Assembly: GCA_964561995.1 (NCBI GenBank)
Contig: CAZLQZ010000001.1
Span: forward strand, 62,001 to 126,000
Length of the DNA stretch: 64,000 bases
Reading direction: 5' to 3'
Origin: JABIAG01 sp964561995
GTDB lineage: Archaea > Nanobdellota > Nanobdellia > Woesearchaeales > JABIAG01
This document shows positions 1-7,851 of this stretch, in pieces (position 1 is the first letter of the stretch; every line of letters starts with the position of its first letter). Under the pieces are notes generated by a model. The model did not search any database and had not been told where the DNA came from. It saw only the letters and a list, made by a program, of their open reading frames with translations. A program made the translations under genes and the position numbers.

Positions 1-1227
1 AATTGGTTCCCAATCAGGGTCTGTCATATCAGTAACTAATACTTCTCCTTTTTTGAATTTATGAATGTCTTTTGCTTCTTTGATAATGTGTGTTTTACCT
101 TTTCCTATTCTTTCGCCAACACTTTTTCCAATGATTAAGATTTTACCTTTCTTTTGAAGTACATAATCTTCTAAAACATTAATATCTTTTTGAGAAGCAA
201 CTGTTTCTGGACGTGCTTGGACTATGAATAATTTGCCTGTTTGTCCATCCTTTGCCCATTCCATGTCCATAGGAGTATATTGGTTTCTTTTTTTAGAATA
301 ATGTTCTTCAATAATAATTGCCCATTTTGCTAATTTTAAAATTTCCTCTTCAGTAATTGCAAAACTATTTCTTTCTTTTTCTGAAACGAGAATATTTTTT
401 GTTGGTTTATTTCCATCGGAAGTATAAACCATTTTAATCTTTTTTTCACCAATATTTTTTTTAATGATAGGTTTAAAACCTTTTTTTAAAGTTGGTTTAA
501 ATACATAATATTCATCTGGATTAACCGCACCTTGAACTACATTTTCTCCTAAACCATATGCAGCAGTAATAAAAGCTGCATCTTTAAATCCTGATTCTGT
601 ATCAATAGAAAACATTACTCCGGATGATGCAAGGTCAGATCTTACCATTTTTTGAACACCTATTGATAAGTAAACCGTAAAGTGATTAAATCCTTTATCT
701 TGTCTATAAGAAATTGCTCTGTTTGTAAATAAAGAAGCAAAACACTTTTTACAAGAACTAATTAGATTTTCAACACCTTTAATATTTAGATAAGTTTCTT
801 GTTGACCTGCAAAACTTGCAGTTGGTAAATCTTCTGCAGTTGCTGAACTTCTAACTGCAACATCAGTACCTTTACCGTATTCTTTTTCTAATTTTTGGTA
901 AGCTTTTCCAATTTCATTAATTAATTCTTCTGGAAATTCTAAATTTTGAATTATGTCTCTAACTTTTTTCCCTCTTGTTTGTAAATTTTTAATATTGTGA
1001 GTATTTAATCCACTTAGTGCTTTTTTTATTTTTTTTTGTGCACCAGATTGTTCTAAAAGAAATTGATAAGCGTAAGCTGTAACTGCAAAACCATTTGGGA
1101 TGTTAATTTTCTTTTTTCTTAGCTCTTTGTACATTTCACCAAGAGAAGCATTTTTTCCACCAACTAATGGAACGTCTTCGATTCCTAACTCGTTAAACCA
1201 TAAAATAAACTTTTTATCTTTATTCAA
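1..1227 (-). CDS. ppsA: phosphoenolpyruvate synthase, N-terminal part (cut by window edge)
   Basis: About 409 residues are visible; the frame runs off the left edge. PEP synthase converts pyruvate, ATP and water to PEP, AMP and phosphate (gluconeogenic direction). The N-terminal ATP-grasp domain is clear: VPLVGGKNASLGEM near residue 19, VRSSATAEDLPTASFAGQQ near 125, and MEWAKDG before the end of the domain. The visible part ends in VLVTDMTDPDWEPI, just before the expected phospho-His swivelling domain, so the catalytic His and C-terminal PEP barrel lie outside. The start is a TTG at 1225-1227. It is chosen because GGGGTG lies 7 nt upstream (1235-1240) and the family normally begins just before the FNELG segment. 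No ATG is available upstream. Family identity is firm; pyruvate phosphate dikinase is the related alternative. Confidence 0.9.
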   Translation of the reverse strand, partial: MNKDKKFILWFNELGIEDVPLVGGKNASLGEMYKELRKKKINIPNGFAVTAYAYQFLLEQSGAQKKIKKALSGLNTHNIKNLQTRGKKVRDIIQNLEFPEELINEIGKAYQKLEKEYGKGTDVAVRSSATAEDLPTASFAGQQETYLNIKGVENLISSCKKCFASLFTNRAISYRQDKGFNHFTVYLSIGVQKMVRSDLASSGVMFSIDTESGFKDAAFITAAYGLGENVVQGAVNPDEYYVFKPTLKKGFKPIIKKNIGEKKIKMVYTSDGNKPTKNILVSEKERNSFAITEEEILKLAKWAIIIEEHYSKKRNQYTPMDMEWAKDGQTGKLFIVQARPETVASQKDINVLEDYVLQKKGKILIIGKSVGERIGKGKTHIIKEAKDIHKFKKGEVLVTDMTDPDWEPI

Positions 1228-1291
1228 TTAAATTCACCCCTTTTTCCCACAACACCTATTTTTTAATCATTATATTCCTATATAAATGTTG

Positions 1292-2200
1292 CTATTTTTG
1301 TATCTGAGTAAGGGTTTTGTTTTGGTATCTATAAACTCTTAATTTTTCAAGAAATGGAAACTCGTATTCTTTGAAAGAAATACTTTCATCTTTTATTATT
1401 AAATTACCAATCATTTTGTCGGAATCTTTTGAAAAACTTAAGAAAAATATTGTGTCATCAAAATCTTTTAAATTGTTAAATTTAATAAGAATTTGTGCTT
1501 TTCTGGGAATAATCTCATAATTCAATGCTGTTTTAAATATTGGTAATCCTGCTGATAAATGTTTACCATATAAATTGGTGTCCATACCTCTATAAATCCA
1601 TTCATAACCTTTTTTGTTTACTAAACCTATAATTAATACATTTAATAATTCATTAATTCCGGTTGGTTTAAATTCCGGACTTACTCCTGAATAACTTATT
1701 GAAAATCTTTTTGGAAAGTTTTTTGTTTCTTTAAAACTTCTAGCTACAATTCCTGCTATTATTTTTCCATTATTTTTTGCAAATATACCTATTTTTTCAC
1801 ATCTTTCAAGATCTTTTTCAGCCCAATCTTCTGAAGCTGTAAGAATTCCAATCTCTTTTTTTTCTAAAGTTGGTAAATGAATGTTTTTGTACCATTCTTT
1901 ATAATTTTCTTCTGAAACTTCTTCTTCTTGAATAATTTCAAAATCTGATTTTAAAGCTTTTCTAATCTTTTTTCTTTTATTTTTACTTAGATTTTCGATA
2001 ACTTCTTTTTCTGTTGCAGTTTTTCTTGCATATGTGACTTTGTTTGGCATAAAAAAGAATCCTTTGTTTTCTATTTCATCTACTTCTTCTTTAGTAAAAT
2101 TTAGAATTTCAATTAATTCTTCATCAATATCTTTTTCTTTATAATCGTTTATAGTTTCATATTCTTTTATTGTAATGTGTTTATTTTTGAAATCACTCAT
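1292..2200 (-). CDS. GNAT/FemAB-like acyltransferase
   Basis: 302 residues. The fold looks like the GNAT/FemAB superfamily. There is a basic segment SKNKRKKIRKALKSDFEI near residues 72-90, and a central part reading GIFAKNNGKIIAGIVARSF followed by SISYSGVSPEFKPTGINELL, the usual arrangement of an acetyl-CoA or aminoacyl-tRNA dependent N-acyltransferase. The acceptor cannot be read from sequence. The gene is the last of a minus-strand cluster and overlaps the preceding M29 aminopeptidase by 4 nt (ATGA type), so the two are probably translationally coupled. That pairing hints at peptide or amino-acid chemistry, but this is inference. Downstream, 91 nt separate it from ppsA. Confidence 0.55.
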   Translation of the reverse strand: MSDFKNKHITIKEYETINDYKEKDIDEELIEILNFTKEEVDEIENKGFFFMPNKVTYARKTATEKEVIENLSKNKRKKIRKALKSDFEIIQEEEVSEENYKEWYKNIHLPTLEKKEIGILTASEDWAEKDLERCEKIGIFAKNNGKIIAGIVARSFKETKNFPKRFSISYSGVSPEFKPTGINELLNVLIIGLVNKKGYEWIYRGMDTNLYGKHLSAGLPIFKTALNYEIIPRKAQILIKFNNLKDFDDTIFFLSFSKDSDKMIGNLIIKDESISFKEYEFPFLEKLRVYRYQNKTLTQIQK

Positions 2201-3174
2201 ATAAATCTACCTTCTTTCATAATTGTCTTATTTTCAACATCTATTGACGCTTTTAACATTATCATATCACAATGTACTTTGCTTTTAATATCTTTTTTGC
2301 ATGTGTTTGGGCAAGGATTTCCTATTGCAATATGAACTCCAGGCATTTTTTCATCATTTACCATTATTCCAAATAATTTTTTAATTCCAATGTTTGTTCC
2401 AATTCCAAGTTCATTAATCCTTTTAGAATTTTCATCAATTTCAATGTATTTTTTAAAATCTCTTTCAAGTCTTTTATCTTGACATTCTACTTCTTGAATA
2501 AATGAGTCCACAATTGTGAGTTTTAATGATTTACCATATAATAAACCATATTTTTTAGAAAAATGACTTCCTAAAATTCCGTCAATAATTGCAATTCCGT
2601 CAACTTTTTTGGGCCATGTAAATACTTCACCACTAGGCAAATTACTTCCTTGTTGGTCTGTTGTTGAGTAATCACCATAAGTTGCAACCCAATTATTATC
2701 ACTTAAAGAAATTGTAAGATCTGTACCTTTTTTTGTTGTAATTTTGATTTTTTTAGCATTTTCTACTTGGTTCAATACTTTATTTGATATATTTTTAATG
2801 GTATTATAATCTGCTTTCATTCCATGAATAAATATTTTTTCAGTCATGTCTGCCGAAAGTACAAACCTAATTTTGTTATCAAAACAGTAATTTTTTATTT
2901 TACTTCTAAATTCATCTTCACCCATTTTTTTTCTTATGATTAACATTACAACATCTGATTTTTTTACTAAATCCATTATCTTATTGGGTAATTCTAAAAT
3001 TGGTCGAAATTCATCTAAGTCCATGGTTTTTGTACTAGTAATTATTTTAGAACTTTCTTGTAATGATTCTGCTATGTTTTTAGTAGACTCATCATAAATA
3101 ATCAAAACTTCTTCTTGATTTTTAATCCCCATACATTGTTCTACTGCTTTCTTTGACGCCTGTTTCAAATCCAT
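2197..3174 (-). CDS. M29-family aminopeptidase (aminopeptidase T-like)
   Basis: 325 residues from the preferred ATG at 3174; a longer frame reaches 3192. M29 enzymes are metal-dependent cytoplasmic aminopeptidases. Family landmarks are visible: SNLPSGEVFTWP (metal-ligand Glu in the GEVFT motif), NELGIGTNIG, VHIAIGNP and a C-terminal HCDMIML. The family usually has about 370-410 residues, so this is a short member. The shorter start MDLKQASKKAVEQC matches the normal N-terminus and has AGGA about 10 nt upstream. The start lies inside the 3' end of the upstream MATCAP-like gene in another frame (53-nt overlap), and the stop overlaps the acyltransferase by 4 nt, indicating one transcript. Confidence 0.75.
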   Translation of the reverse strand: MDLKQASKKAVEQCMGIKNQEEVLIIYDESTKNIAESLQESSKIITSTKTMDLDEFRPILELPNKIMDLVKKSDVVMLIIRKKMGEDEFRSKIKNYCFDNKIRFVLSADMTEKIFIHGMKADYNTIKNISNKVLNQVENAKKIKITTKKGTDLTISLSDNNWVATYGDYSTTDQQGSNLPSGEVFTWPKKVDGIAIIDGILGSHFSKKYGLLYGKSLKLTIVDSFIQEVECQDKRLERDFKKYIEIDENSKRINELGIGTNIGIKKLFGIMVNDEKMPGVHIAIGNPCPNTCKKDIKSKVHCDMIMLKASIDVENKTIMKEGRFI

Positions 3175-4258
3175 TTTCTGTTCCTTTTTCAAATAATAAA
3201 AATTTATTTGGTAATAATTTAGGTTTTTTCAATCTTACTAGTTTGATTATTTTTAAATCGTTAACATTTATTTTACCGAAATATAATCTTTCTAATTTTC
3301 CACCCTTTTTAATATAATCCTTAACTTGATAATAACCTTTCAAATAAGTGTGATCTTTCGTATATCCGCCTGGTAATTCAGTGTTGGATAAACCTCTCTT
3401 TGCTCTTAAAGTTAATTGAAATGCAGTTTTTTTGTCAAAAAATGTTTTTAATTCTTTAAATGTGTTAAAAAAGTCATTTGTTTGTGCAACATTTACTGCA
3501 ATAACTCTTCCGGCATAATTTCTTAAAAAAGATTCTTTTAGTACTCCAAACCTTTCTTCATTATATACTGCTAATCCTTCTTCAGTTTCAATATATCGTT
3601 CTGTTCCTTTAGAAAAAATCTTTAGTTTTTGTTGAGCCCCATTTTCATACCTGAATGCATGGGTTCCAATCTCATGAACAATTAATCTATTGATAAAAGA
3701 TGCAGAAAATCTTGCTTTCTTTTTTAAAATAATTTCTCTTTTTGCTGGTTTTACTAAGCAACTTGCAACAATTTCTCCTCTTTTTAATTTATATTTTAAT
3801 CCAAATAATTGAAAATTTTCTTTAATTAATTTGATTGCTTCTTTTGCAAGAACTTTTTTAGATTTTTTGTCTTTGAATTCTTTATTTAATATTTCGTATG
3901 ATTTGTTAACTAATTTTTTACTTGGAATACCGTATAACTTTCTACTTTTTTCTGAAAAATCAAAACAACCCACACTATTAAGTAGGTCTATTTTTTTAAT
4001 TACATCTCTTTGTCTTTCAAAAAAAAGTGTGTCAAGTAAGTCTCTTTCATCTATATTTATTGATGAAACTTTTCTTCTTAATGTTAATAAGTCTTCAACA
4101 GGTGGACGATATTTTAAAATTGGATTTTTAATTTTTTTATTGAAAAAATTTCTTCTTGCCGAAGCTTCGTTAGTTGGTGAGATTATTGAAAAAGATAATT
4201 TCTTAGAAGCCTCATCAAGAATTTTATCTGCTTCTTTAATTTCTTTTCTAACACGCAT
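3122..4258 (-). CDS. MATCAP-like (DUF1704, 'QEGLA' family) zinc metallopeptidase
   Basis: 378 residues. The family is defined by a gluzincin-type HExxTH motif and a downstream E-E/Q-G-L-A segment. Both are present here as VHEIGTHAFRYENGAQQ (about residues 195-211) and IETEEGLAVYNEERFG (about 224-239). Eukaryotic relatives (MATCAP) are tyrosine carboxypeptidases acting on tubulin tails; prokaryotic members have unknown substrates. It heads a minus-strand cluster with the M29 aminopeptidase and an acyltransferase, so carboxy- and aminopeptidase activities are encoded side by side. A TATA-like TTTTATATAA (4278-4287, minus strand) lies 20-29 nt before the ATG. A 21-nt repeat overlaps its upstream edge. 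Family call is good; the substrate is unknown. Confidence 0.75.
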   Translation of the reverse strand: MRVRKEIKEADKILDEASKKLSFSIISPTNEASARRNFFNKKIKNPILKYRPPVEDLLTLRRKVSSINIDERDLLDTLFFERQRDVIKKIDLLNSVGCFDFSEKSRKLYGIPSKKLVNKSYEILNKEFKDKKSKKVLAKEAIKLIKENFQLFGLKYKLKRGEIVASCLVKPAKREIILKKKARFSASFINRLIVHEIGTHAFRYENGAQQKLKIFSKGTERYIETEEGLAVYNEERFGVLKESFLRNYAGRVIAVNVAQTNDFFNTFKELKTFFDKKTAFQLTLRAKRGLSNTELPGGYTKDHTYLKGYYQVKDYIKKGGKLERLYFGKINVNDLKIIKLVRLKKPKLLPNKFLLFEKGTENGFETGVKESSRTMYGD

Positions 4259-4282
4259 GTTTTTTATACTGAATTAGTTATA

Positions 4283-4348
4283 TAAAAATGTTGTCAAAAC
4301 ATTTTTGCCCAGAACAGAGTGATGCTGTAAAAATGTTGTCAAAACATT
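4283..4348. repeat. two copies of a 21-nt direct repeat with internal inverted repeat (possible operator)
   Basis: Identical 21-nt copies at 4283-4303 and 4328-4348, 45 nt apart start to start. Each contains the inverted repeat AATGTT-N5-AACATT. Copy 1 abuts the TATA/BRE region of the minus-strand MATCAP-like gene. Copy 2 lies about 40-60 nt upstream of the TTTAATAAT box (4386-4394) of nfo. Position between divergent promoters suggests a regulator binding site; the regulator is unknown. Confidence 0.45.
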
Positions 4349-4416
4349 ATTATTTAGAATTAAATGAATGTAATTAAAGACAATCTTTAATAATGGTTAA
4401 GATAGTTTCAATTATT

Positions 4417-5238
4417 ATGTACAAAAAATTACATTTTGGAACTGCAGGAAGTCCTTTATCTTCTGCTTCAAGAAGTCTAGTAGATGGAATTGAAAAAGTT
4501 AAAGAATTAGGACTTGAATGTCTGGAAATTGAATTTGTTAGAAAAGTTTATGTTAAAGAAGAACAAGGTCTTTTAATTAAAAGATCTGCATTGAACAACA
4601 ATGTAGAATTAACTTGTCATGGGCAATATTATATTAATCTTAATTCAAAAGAAAAAGAAAAACAAAAAGCTTCGCAAAGTAGAATTTATAATGCTTCCAA
4701 AGTTGCTTTTTTATGTGGTGCTAAATCTGTTACTTTTCATGCTGGTTTTTTTCAAGATTTAGGAAAAGAAGATACTTATCAAACTATTAAAAAAAATTTA
4801 AAAGAAGTAATGGATAAATTAAAACAAGATAAAATTAACATTCAATTACAACCTGAAACAACTGGTAAAGTTTCACAGTTTGGTAGTTTAAAAGAGTTAA
4901 TAAGGTTAAGTCAGGATTTAGGTATACAACCGTGTGTTGATTTTGCACATTTGCATGCAAGAGAAGGGAAATTCAACACTCCTAAGGAATTTCACGATAC
5001 TCTAGCTTTGTTAGAAAAAGAATTAGATTGTTTGAAAAATATGCATATTCATATGGCAGGCATTAATTATGGCGATAAGGGTGAAAAGAATCATTTAATT
5101 CTAGAAGAATCGGATTTCCAATGGAGAGAATTACTTAAAGTTTGGAAAGAATTTGATATAAAAGGCGTAGTAATAAGTGAAAGTCCTAATATTGAAAAAG
5201 ATGCACTTTTGATGAAAAAGTATTATGAAGAATTATAA
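4417..5238 (+). CDS. nfo: endonuclease IV (AP endonuclease)
   Basis: 273 residues from the ATG at 4417. Endonuclease IV cleaves DNA 5' of abasic sites with a trinuclear zinc centre in a TIM barrel. Metal-ligand segments appear in order: CHGQYYINL, TFHAGFF, QPETTGK, CVDFAHLHAR, MHIHMAG, KGEKNHL and SESP. An in-frame ATG at 4393 would add 8 residues. The 4417 start is preferred because MYKKLHFGTAG is the usual family beginning, and TTTAATAAT (4386-4394) would sit about 27 nt upstream, as for other leaderless genes here. It heads a plus-strand run with a phosphodiesterase and endonuclease III, so base-excision repair functions cluster. Confidence 0.88.
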   Translation: MYKKLHFGTAGSPLSSASRSLVDGIEKVKELGLECLEIEFVRKVYVKEEQGLLIKRSALNNNVELTCHGQYYINLNSKEKEKQKASQSRIYNASKVAFLCGAKSVTFHAGFFQDLGKEDTYQTIKKNLKEVMDKLKQDKINIQLQPETTGKVSQFGSLKELIRLSQDLGIQPCVDFAHLHAREGKFNTPKEFHDTLALLEKELDCLKNMHIHMAGINYGDKGEKNHLILEESDFQWRELLKVWKEFDIKGVVISESPNIEKDALLMKKYYEEL

Positions 5239-5279
5239 TCTTCGAAAAATATATAAGGTTAATTACTTTACATAGTTAA

Positions 5280-5753
5280 ATGAAAATAGGAATTATTTCA
5301 GATTCGCATGATCATATTGAAAATTTAAGTTTAGCTTTAGAAAAGATTAAACGAAAATGTGATGTTTTAATTCATTGTGGTGATTTATGTGCTCCATTTG
5401 TTTTGTTTGAATTTACTGGTATTGAAACACACTTCTGTTTTGGAAATATTGACGATAGATATAGAACTACTAAAATTGCAATTGAACAAAAAATTAACTT
5501 ACATGGAGAAGTAGGTGAGATAGAAAAAGATGGTAAAAAAATAGCATTTACTCATTTACCTAAATTTGCTGAAGGTTTAGCATTAACTGGAAAATATGAT
5601 GTTGTTTTTTATGGTCACACGCATATAAGTAAAATTGACAAAGTAGGTGATTGTTTACTAGTAAACCCTGGCGAGATTATGGGAAGAAAAAATAAACCTT
5701 CTTTTGCGATTTATAATACGAAAAATAATAAAGTTGAAATCTTAGAATTATGA
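5280..5753 (+). CDS. YfcE/MJ0936-like metallophosphodiesterase
   Basis: 157 residues, a typical length for the family. Calcineurin-like motifs are complete: SDSHDH (residues 7-12), HCGDLCAP, GNIDD (GNxD/H), THLP, and YGHTHIS near the C-terminus, followed by LVNPGE. Such proteins are di-metal phosphodiesterases, often active on artificial substrates; the physiological substrate is unknown. AAATATATA at 5247-5255 lies about 28 nt before the ATG, suggesting a leaderless start. The stop overlaps the start of endonuclease III by 4 nt (ATGA), so the two are probably coupled. Confidence 0.85.
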   Translation: MKIGIISDSHDHIENLSLALEKIKRKCDVLIHCGDLCAPFVLFEFTGIETHFCFGNIDDRYRTTKIAIEQKINLHGEVGEIEKDGKKIAFTHLPKFAEGLALTGKYDVVFYGHTHISKIDKVGDCLLVNPGEIMGRKNKPSFAIYNTKNNKVEILEL

Positions 5754-6358
5754 ATCAATCTAAAGCATTAAAACAATTAAAAGAGTTAAAAAAGTATTCT
5801 TTGAATCCTAGGCTTGCGGCAGAAGGTTGGGATAAAGATTGGAAAACTTTGATTGCTACTTTAATGTCTGCAAGAACAAAAGATGATAAAACAATTCCAG
5901 TTGCAGAAAAATTATTTAAAAAATATAATACTGTTCAAAAATTGGCAAATGCTTCTTATTTAGATGTTGCAAAAATAATAAAACCAATTAATTTCTATTT
6001 AACAAAATCCAAAAGAGTGGTTGATTGTGCTAAAGATTTGGTTGAAAATTATAAAAGTAAAGTTCCTTTACAAATTGAAGAATTGATTAAATTGCCTGGT
6101 GTTGGTAGAAAAACTGCTAATGTTTTTTTAGCAGAACAAGGACAAGCGGCAATTGGTGTTGATACCCATGTTGGAAGAATTTCTAGAAAATTAGGTTGGA
6201 CTAAGCAAACTAATCCTGATAAAGTTGAAGAAGATTTAAAGAACTTGTTTCCAAAATCAAAATGGAGAAGTATTAATTATATCTTGGTAAGTTTTGGTCA
6301 AAGTAACCGTGGTAAGAAAGAAGACCCTATTCTTGATAAAATCAAGTTATCTTTTTAA
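5750..6358 (+). CDS. nth: endonuclease III-like DNA glycosylase lacking the 4Fe-4S loop
   Basis: 202 residues. The HhH-GPD fold is clear: LPGVGRKTANVF with the catalytic Lys at 121, and GVDTHVGRISRKLG with the catalytic Asp at 138. Endonuclease III removes oxidised pyrimidines and nicks the abasic site. The canonical C-terminal CX6CX2CX5C cluster loop is absent. After VSFGQSNRGKKEDP the protein simply ends, and the only Cys (residue 93) is elsewhere. Both catalytic residues remain, so activity is plausible. It overlaps the phosphodiesterase by 4 nt. Other HhH-GPD glycosylases are possible, but the GVDTHVGR segment favours Nth. Confidence 0.85.
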   Translation: MNQSKALKQLKELKKYSLNPRLAAEGWDKDWKTLIATLMSARTKDDKTIPVAEKLFKKYNTVQKLANASYLDVAKIIKPINFYLTKSKRVVDCAKDLVENYKSKVPLQIEELIKLPGVGRKTANVFLAEQGQAAIGVDTHVGRISRKLGWTKQTNPDKVEEDLKNLFPKSKWRSINYILVSFGQSNRGKKEDPILDKIKLSF

Positions 6359-6381
6359 ATCAATCATTATTTGTTGTTTTA

Positions 6382-6870
6382 ATGAGAATAACTTCTTTAA
6401 ATGGATGGAATGGAATTAAAGTACTTGGTGGTCGGGGTTATGGAACTTCTAATGATTTAATCATCGCAATGCATCCTTTTTTTGAAGAACAATTTCCAGT
6501 TACTGAAAAGATAAGTGAATGTTTAATTAATCATCCTGGTCCAATTATGGTTTTGGATGATGAGGTTTCTCAAAATTATGATCAAATGTTGATGAGAAAA
6601 AATAATCCTGCAGCAGAAAGATATTTAATAACAACTGAAGTTTGTTCTAATGAATTAAAACATATGAGTTATGATGTTTTTTGTAAATTTATTGGTCAGT
6701 TTGTTAATTCTCAGTCTGTTGGTTTGATTGGAGGATATTGGGATGGTAATCATGAAGCTACAATTGAATGTGGTTGTTTGGGTAGTTTAGATTACGAATT
6801 AACGCAAAGAGGTTTTTCAACTAATTTATTAGAAGGGTGTGTTTTTGGTTGTCCAACTAGAAAACAATAA
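6382..6870 (+). CDS. uncharacterised 162-residue protein
   Basis: I do not recognise the family. It has no membrane segment or signal peptide and looks like a soluble alpha/beta protein: an N-terminal ITSLNGWNGIKVLGGRGYG, then HPGPIMVLDDEVSQ, IGQFVNSQSVGLIGGYWDGNHEATIECGCLG and a C-terminal LEGCVFGCPTRKQ. Five Cys residues occur, including a CGC and a GCVFGC pair, but no recognisable zinc ribbon. A TTTTTAAAT stretch (about 6352-6360) lies 25 nt before the ATG and may be the promoter. It sits between endonuclease III and a RecB-like nuclease on the same strand, so a nucleic-acid role is possible but only by position. Confidence 0.6.
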   Translation: MRITSLNGWNGIKVLGGRGYGTSNDLIIAMHPFFEEQFPVTEKISECLINHPGPIMVLDDEVSQNYDQMLMRKNNPAAERYLITTEVCSNELKHMSYDVFCKFIGQFVNSQSVGLIGGYWDGNHEATIECGCLGSLDYELTQRGFSTNLLEGCVFGCPTRKQ

Positions 6871-6901
6871 TATTTATTAATACTCTTTTGAAGAAAAAAA
6901 T

Positions 6902-7708
6902 ATGGCTCCAAGAATACAAAGTCCTTCCTCAATAAATCTTTTCAAACAATGTCCGAGAAAGTATTTTTATCAATATATTTTGAAGTTAACTACTAAAACT
7001 AATATTCATTTAATCAGAGGTAAAGCAGCCCATTCTGTTCTAGAAGATTTTTTTAAAGTGGATATAAATAATCTTCATGCCAACAATTATGAATTTGAAA
7101 TGAAAACCTTGATTTTTGATTTGTTTGAGCAGCAATGGGAAAAAGCAAAAACTGAGTTGGATACCATAGGTATGGAGATTCATGATCAAACTTTTTATTT
7201 TAATGAAACAAAAAAAATGCTTGAGAATTGGTTTTCGGGTTTTTTAGAAAAATTAAATTCTCAAATAAAAAATAAAAGTTTATCTGAAGCTTTTAAATAT
7301 TTAACTCCAGTTACTGAAAAGCAATATAAATCTGAAACCCATAAGGTTAGAGGATTTATTGATGCGATTCATGATTGGGCAGATGGAGTTCATATCTTAG
7401 ACTATAAGACTAGTTCAAGGGATAAAATGAGTGGTGCTTATAGGTTACAATTAGGAATTTATGCAATGATGTATGAACAAACTCATGGTGTAAAACCTAA
7501 AAGAGTAGGTATTAATTTTCTTAAATTTGGTGAGAAGTATCTTGAAGTTGATGATTTATTAATTCAAGAAGCTGCTTATGAATGTTTAGAAATTCAAAAG
7601 AGAACTCAAACTGAAGAAAAGAATGATTATCCTAAACAAAGAAGTCCACTTTGTAAATGGTCAACTGGCCAATGCGATTTCTATGAACATTGTATCGATG
7701 ATAAGTAA
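6902..7708 (+). CDS. PD-(D/E)XK nuclease, RecB/Cas4-like, with Fe-S cysteines
   Basis: 268 residues. The architecture is that of the Cas4/RecB nuclease family: an N-terminal SPSSINLFKQCPRKYFYQY with the first Fe-S Cys, a LIRGKAAHSVLEDFF helix, the metal site GFIDAIHDW...VHILDYKTSS (D and DYK of PD-ExK), a LQLGIYAMMYEQ motif, and a C-terminal CKWSTGQCDFYEHC that would complete a 4Fe-4S cluster. These enzymes act as exonucleases or helicase-associated nucleases in recombination and repair. No CRISPR array or other cas gene is nearby, so a stand-alone repair role is more likely than Cas4 proper. It follows two base-excision repair genes on the same strand. Confidence 0.82.
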   Translation: MAPRIQSPSSINLFKQCPRKYFYQYILKLTTKTNIHLIRGKAAHSVLEDFFKVDINNLHANNYEFEMKTLIFDLFEQQWEKAKTELDTIGMEIHDQTFYFNETKKMLENWFSGFLEKLNSQIKNKSLSEAFKYLTPVTEKQYKSETHKVRGFIDAIHDWADGVHILDYKTSSRDKMSGAYRLQLGIYAMMYEQTHGVKPKRVGINFLKFGEKYLEVDDLLIQEAAYECLEIQKRTQTEEKNDYPKQRSPLCKWSTGQCDFYEHCIDDK

Positions 7709-7718
7709 TAAATTCTTC

Positions 7719-7747
7719 GTACGATTGGAATTTTTTGGAAATCGTAC
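7719..7747. terminator. hairpin downstream of the RecB-like gene
   Basis: Perfect 8-bp stem GTACGATT/AATCGTAC (7719-7726 and 7740-7747) with a 13-nt loop containing six T, starting 11 nt after the stop codon. It could act in 3'-end formation or be an operator. There is no T tract directly after the stem, so termination is uncertain. Confidence 0.35.
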
Positions 7748-7851
7748 TTAATTTCGGGAGTTATAACCAAAAATGTAGTTGTATTTATTACAAGTGAAGA
7801 TCATCTGATTTTTGATAACATTTTTAAACTAATTAACATATTTTATTCTCT

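Noticed and set aside
6902..7708. Cas4 of a CRISPR system
   Set aside because: No repeat array or other cas genes nearby; repair-gene neighbours favour a stand-alone RecB-like nuclease.
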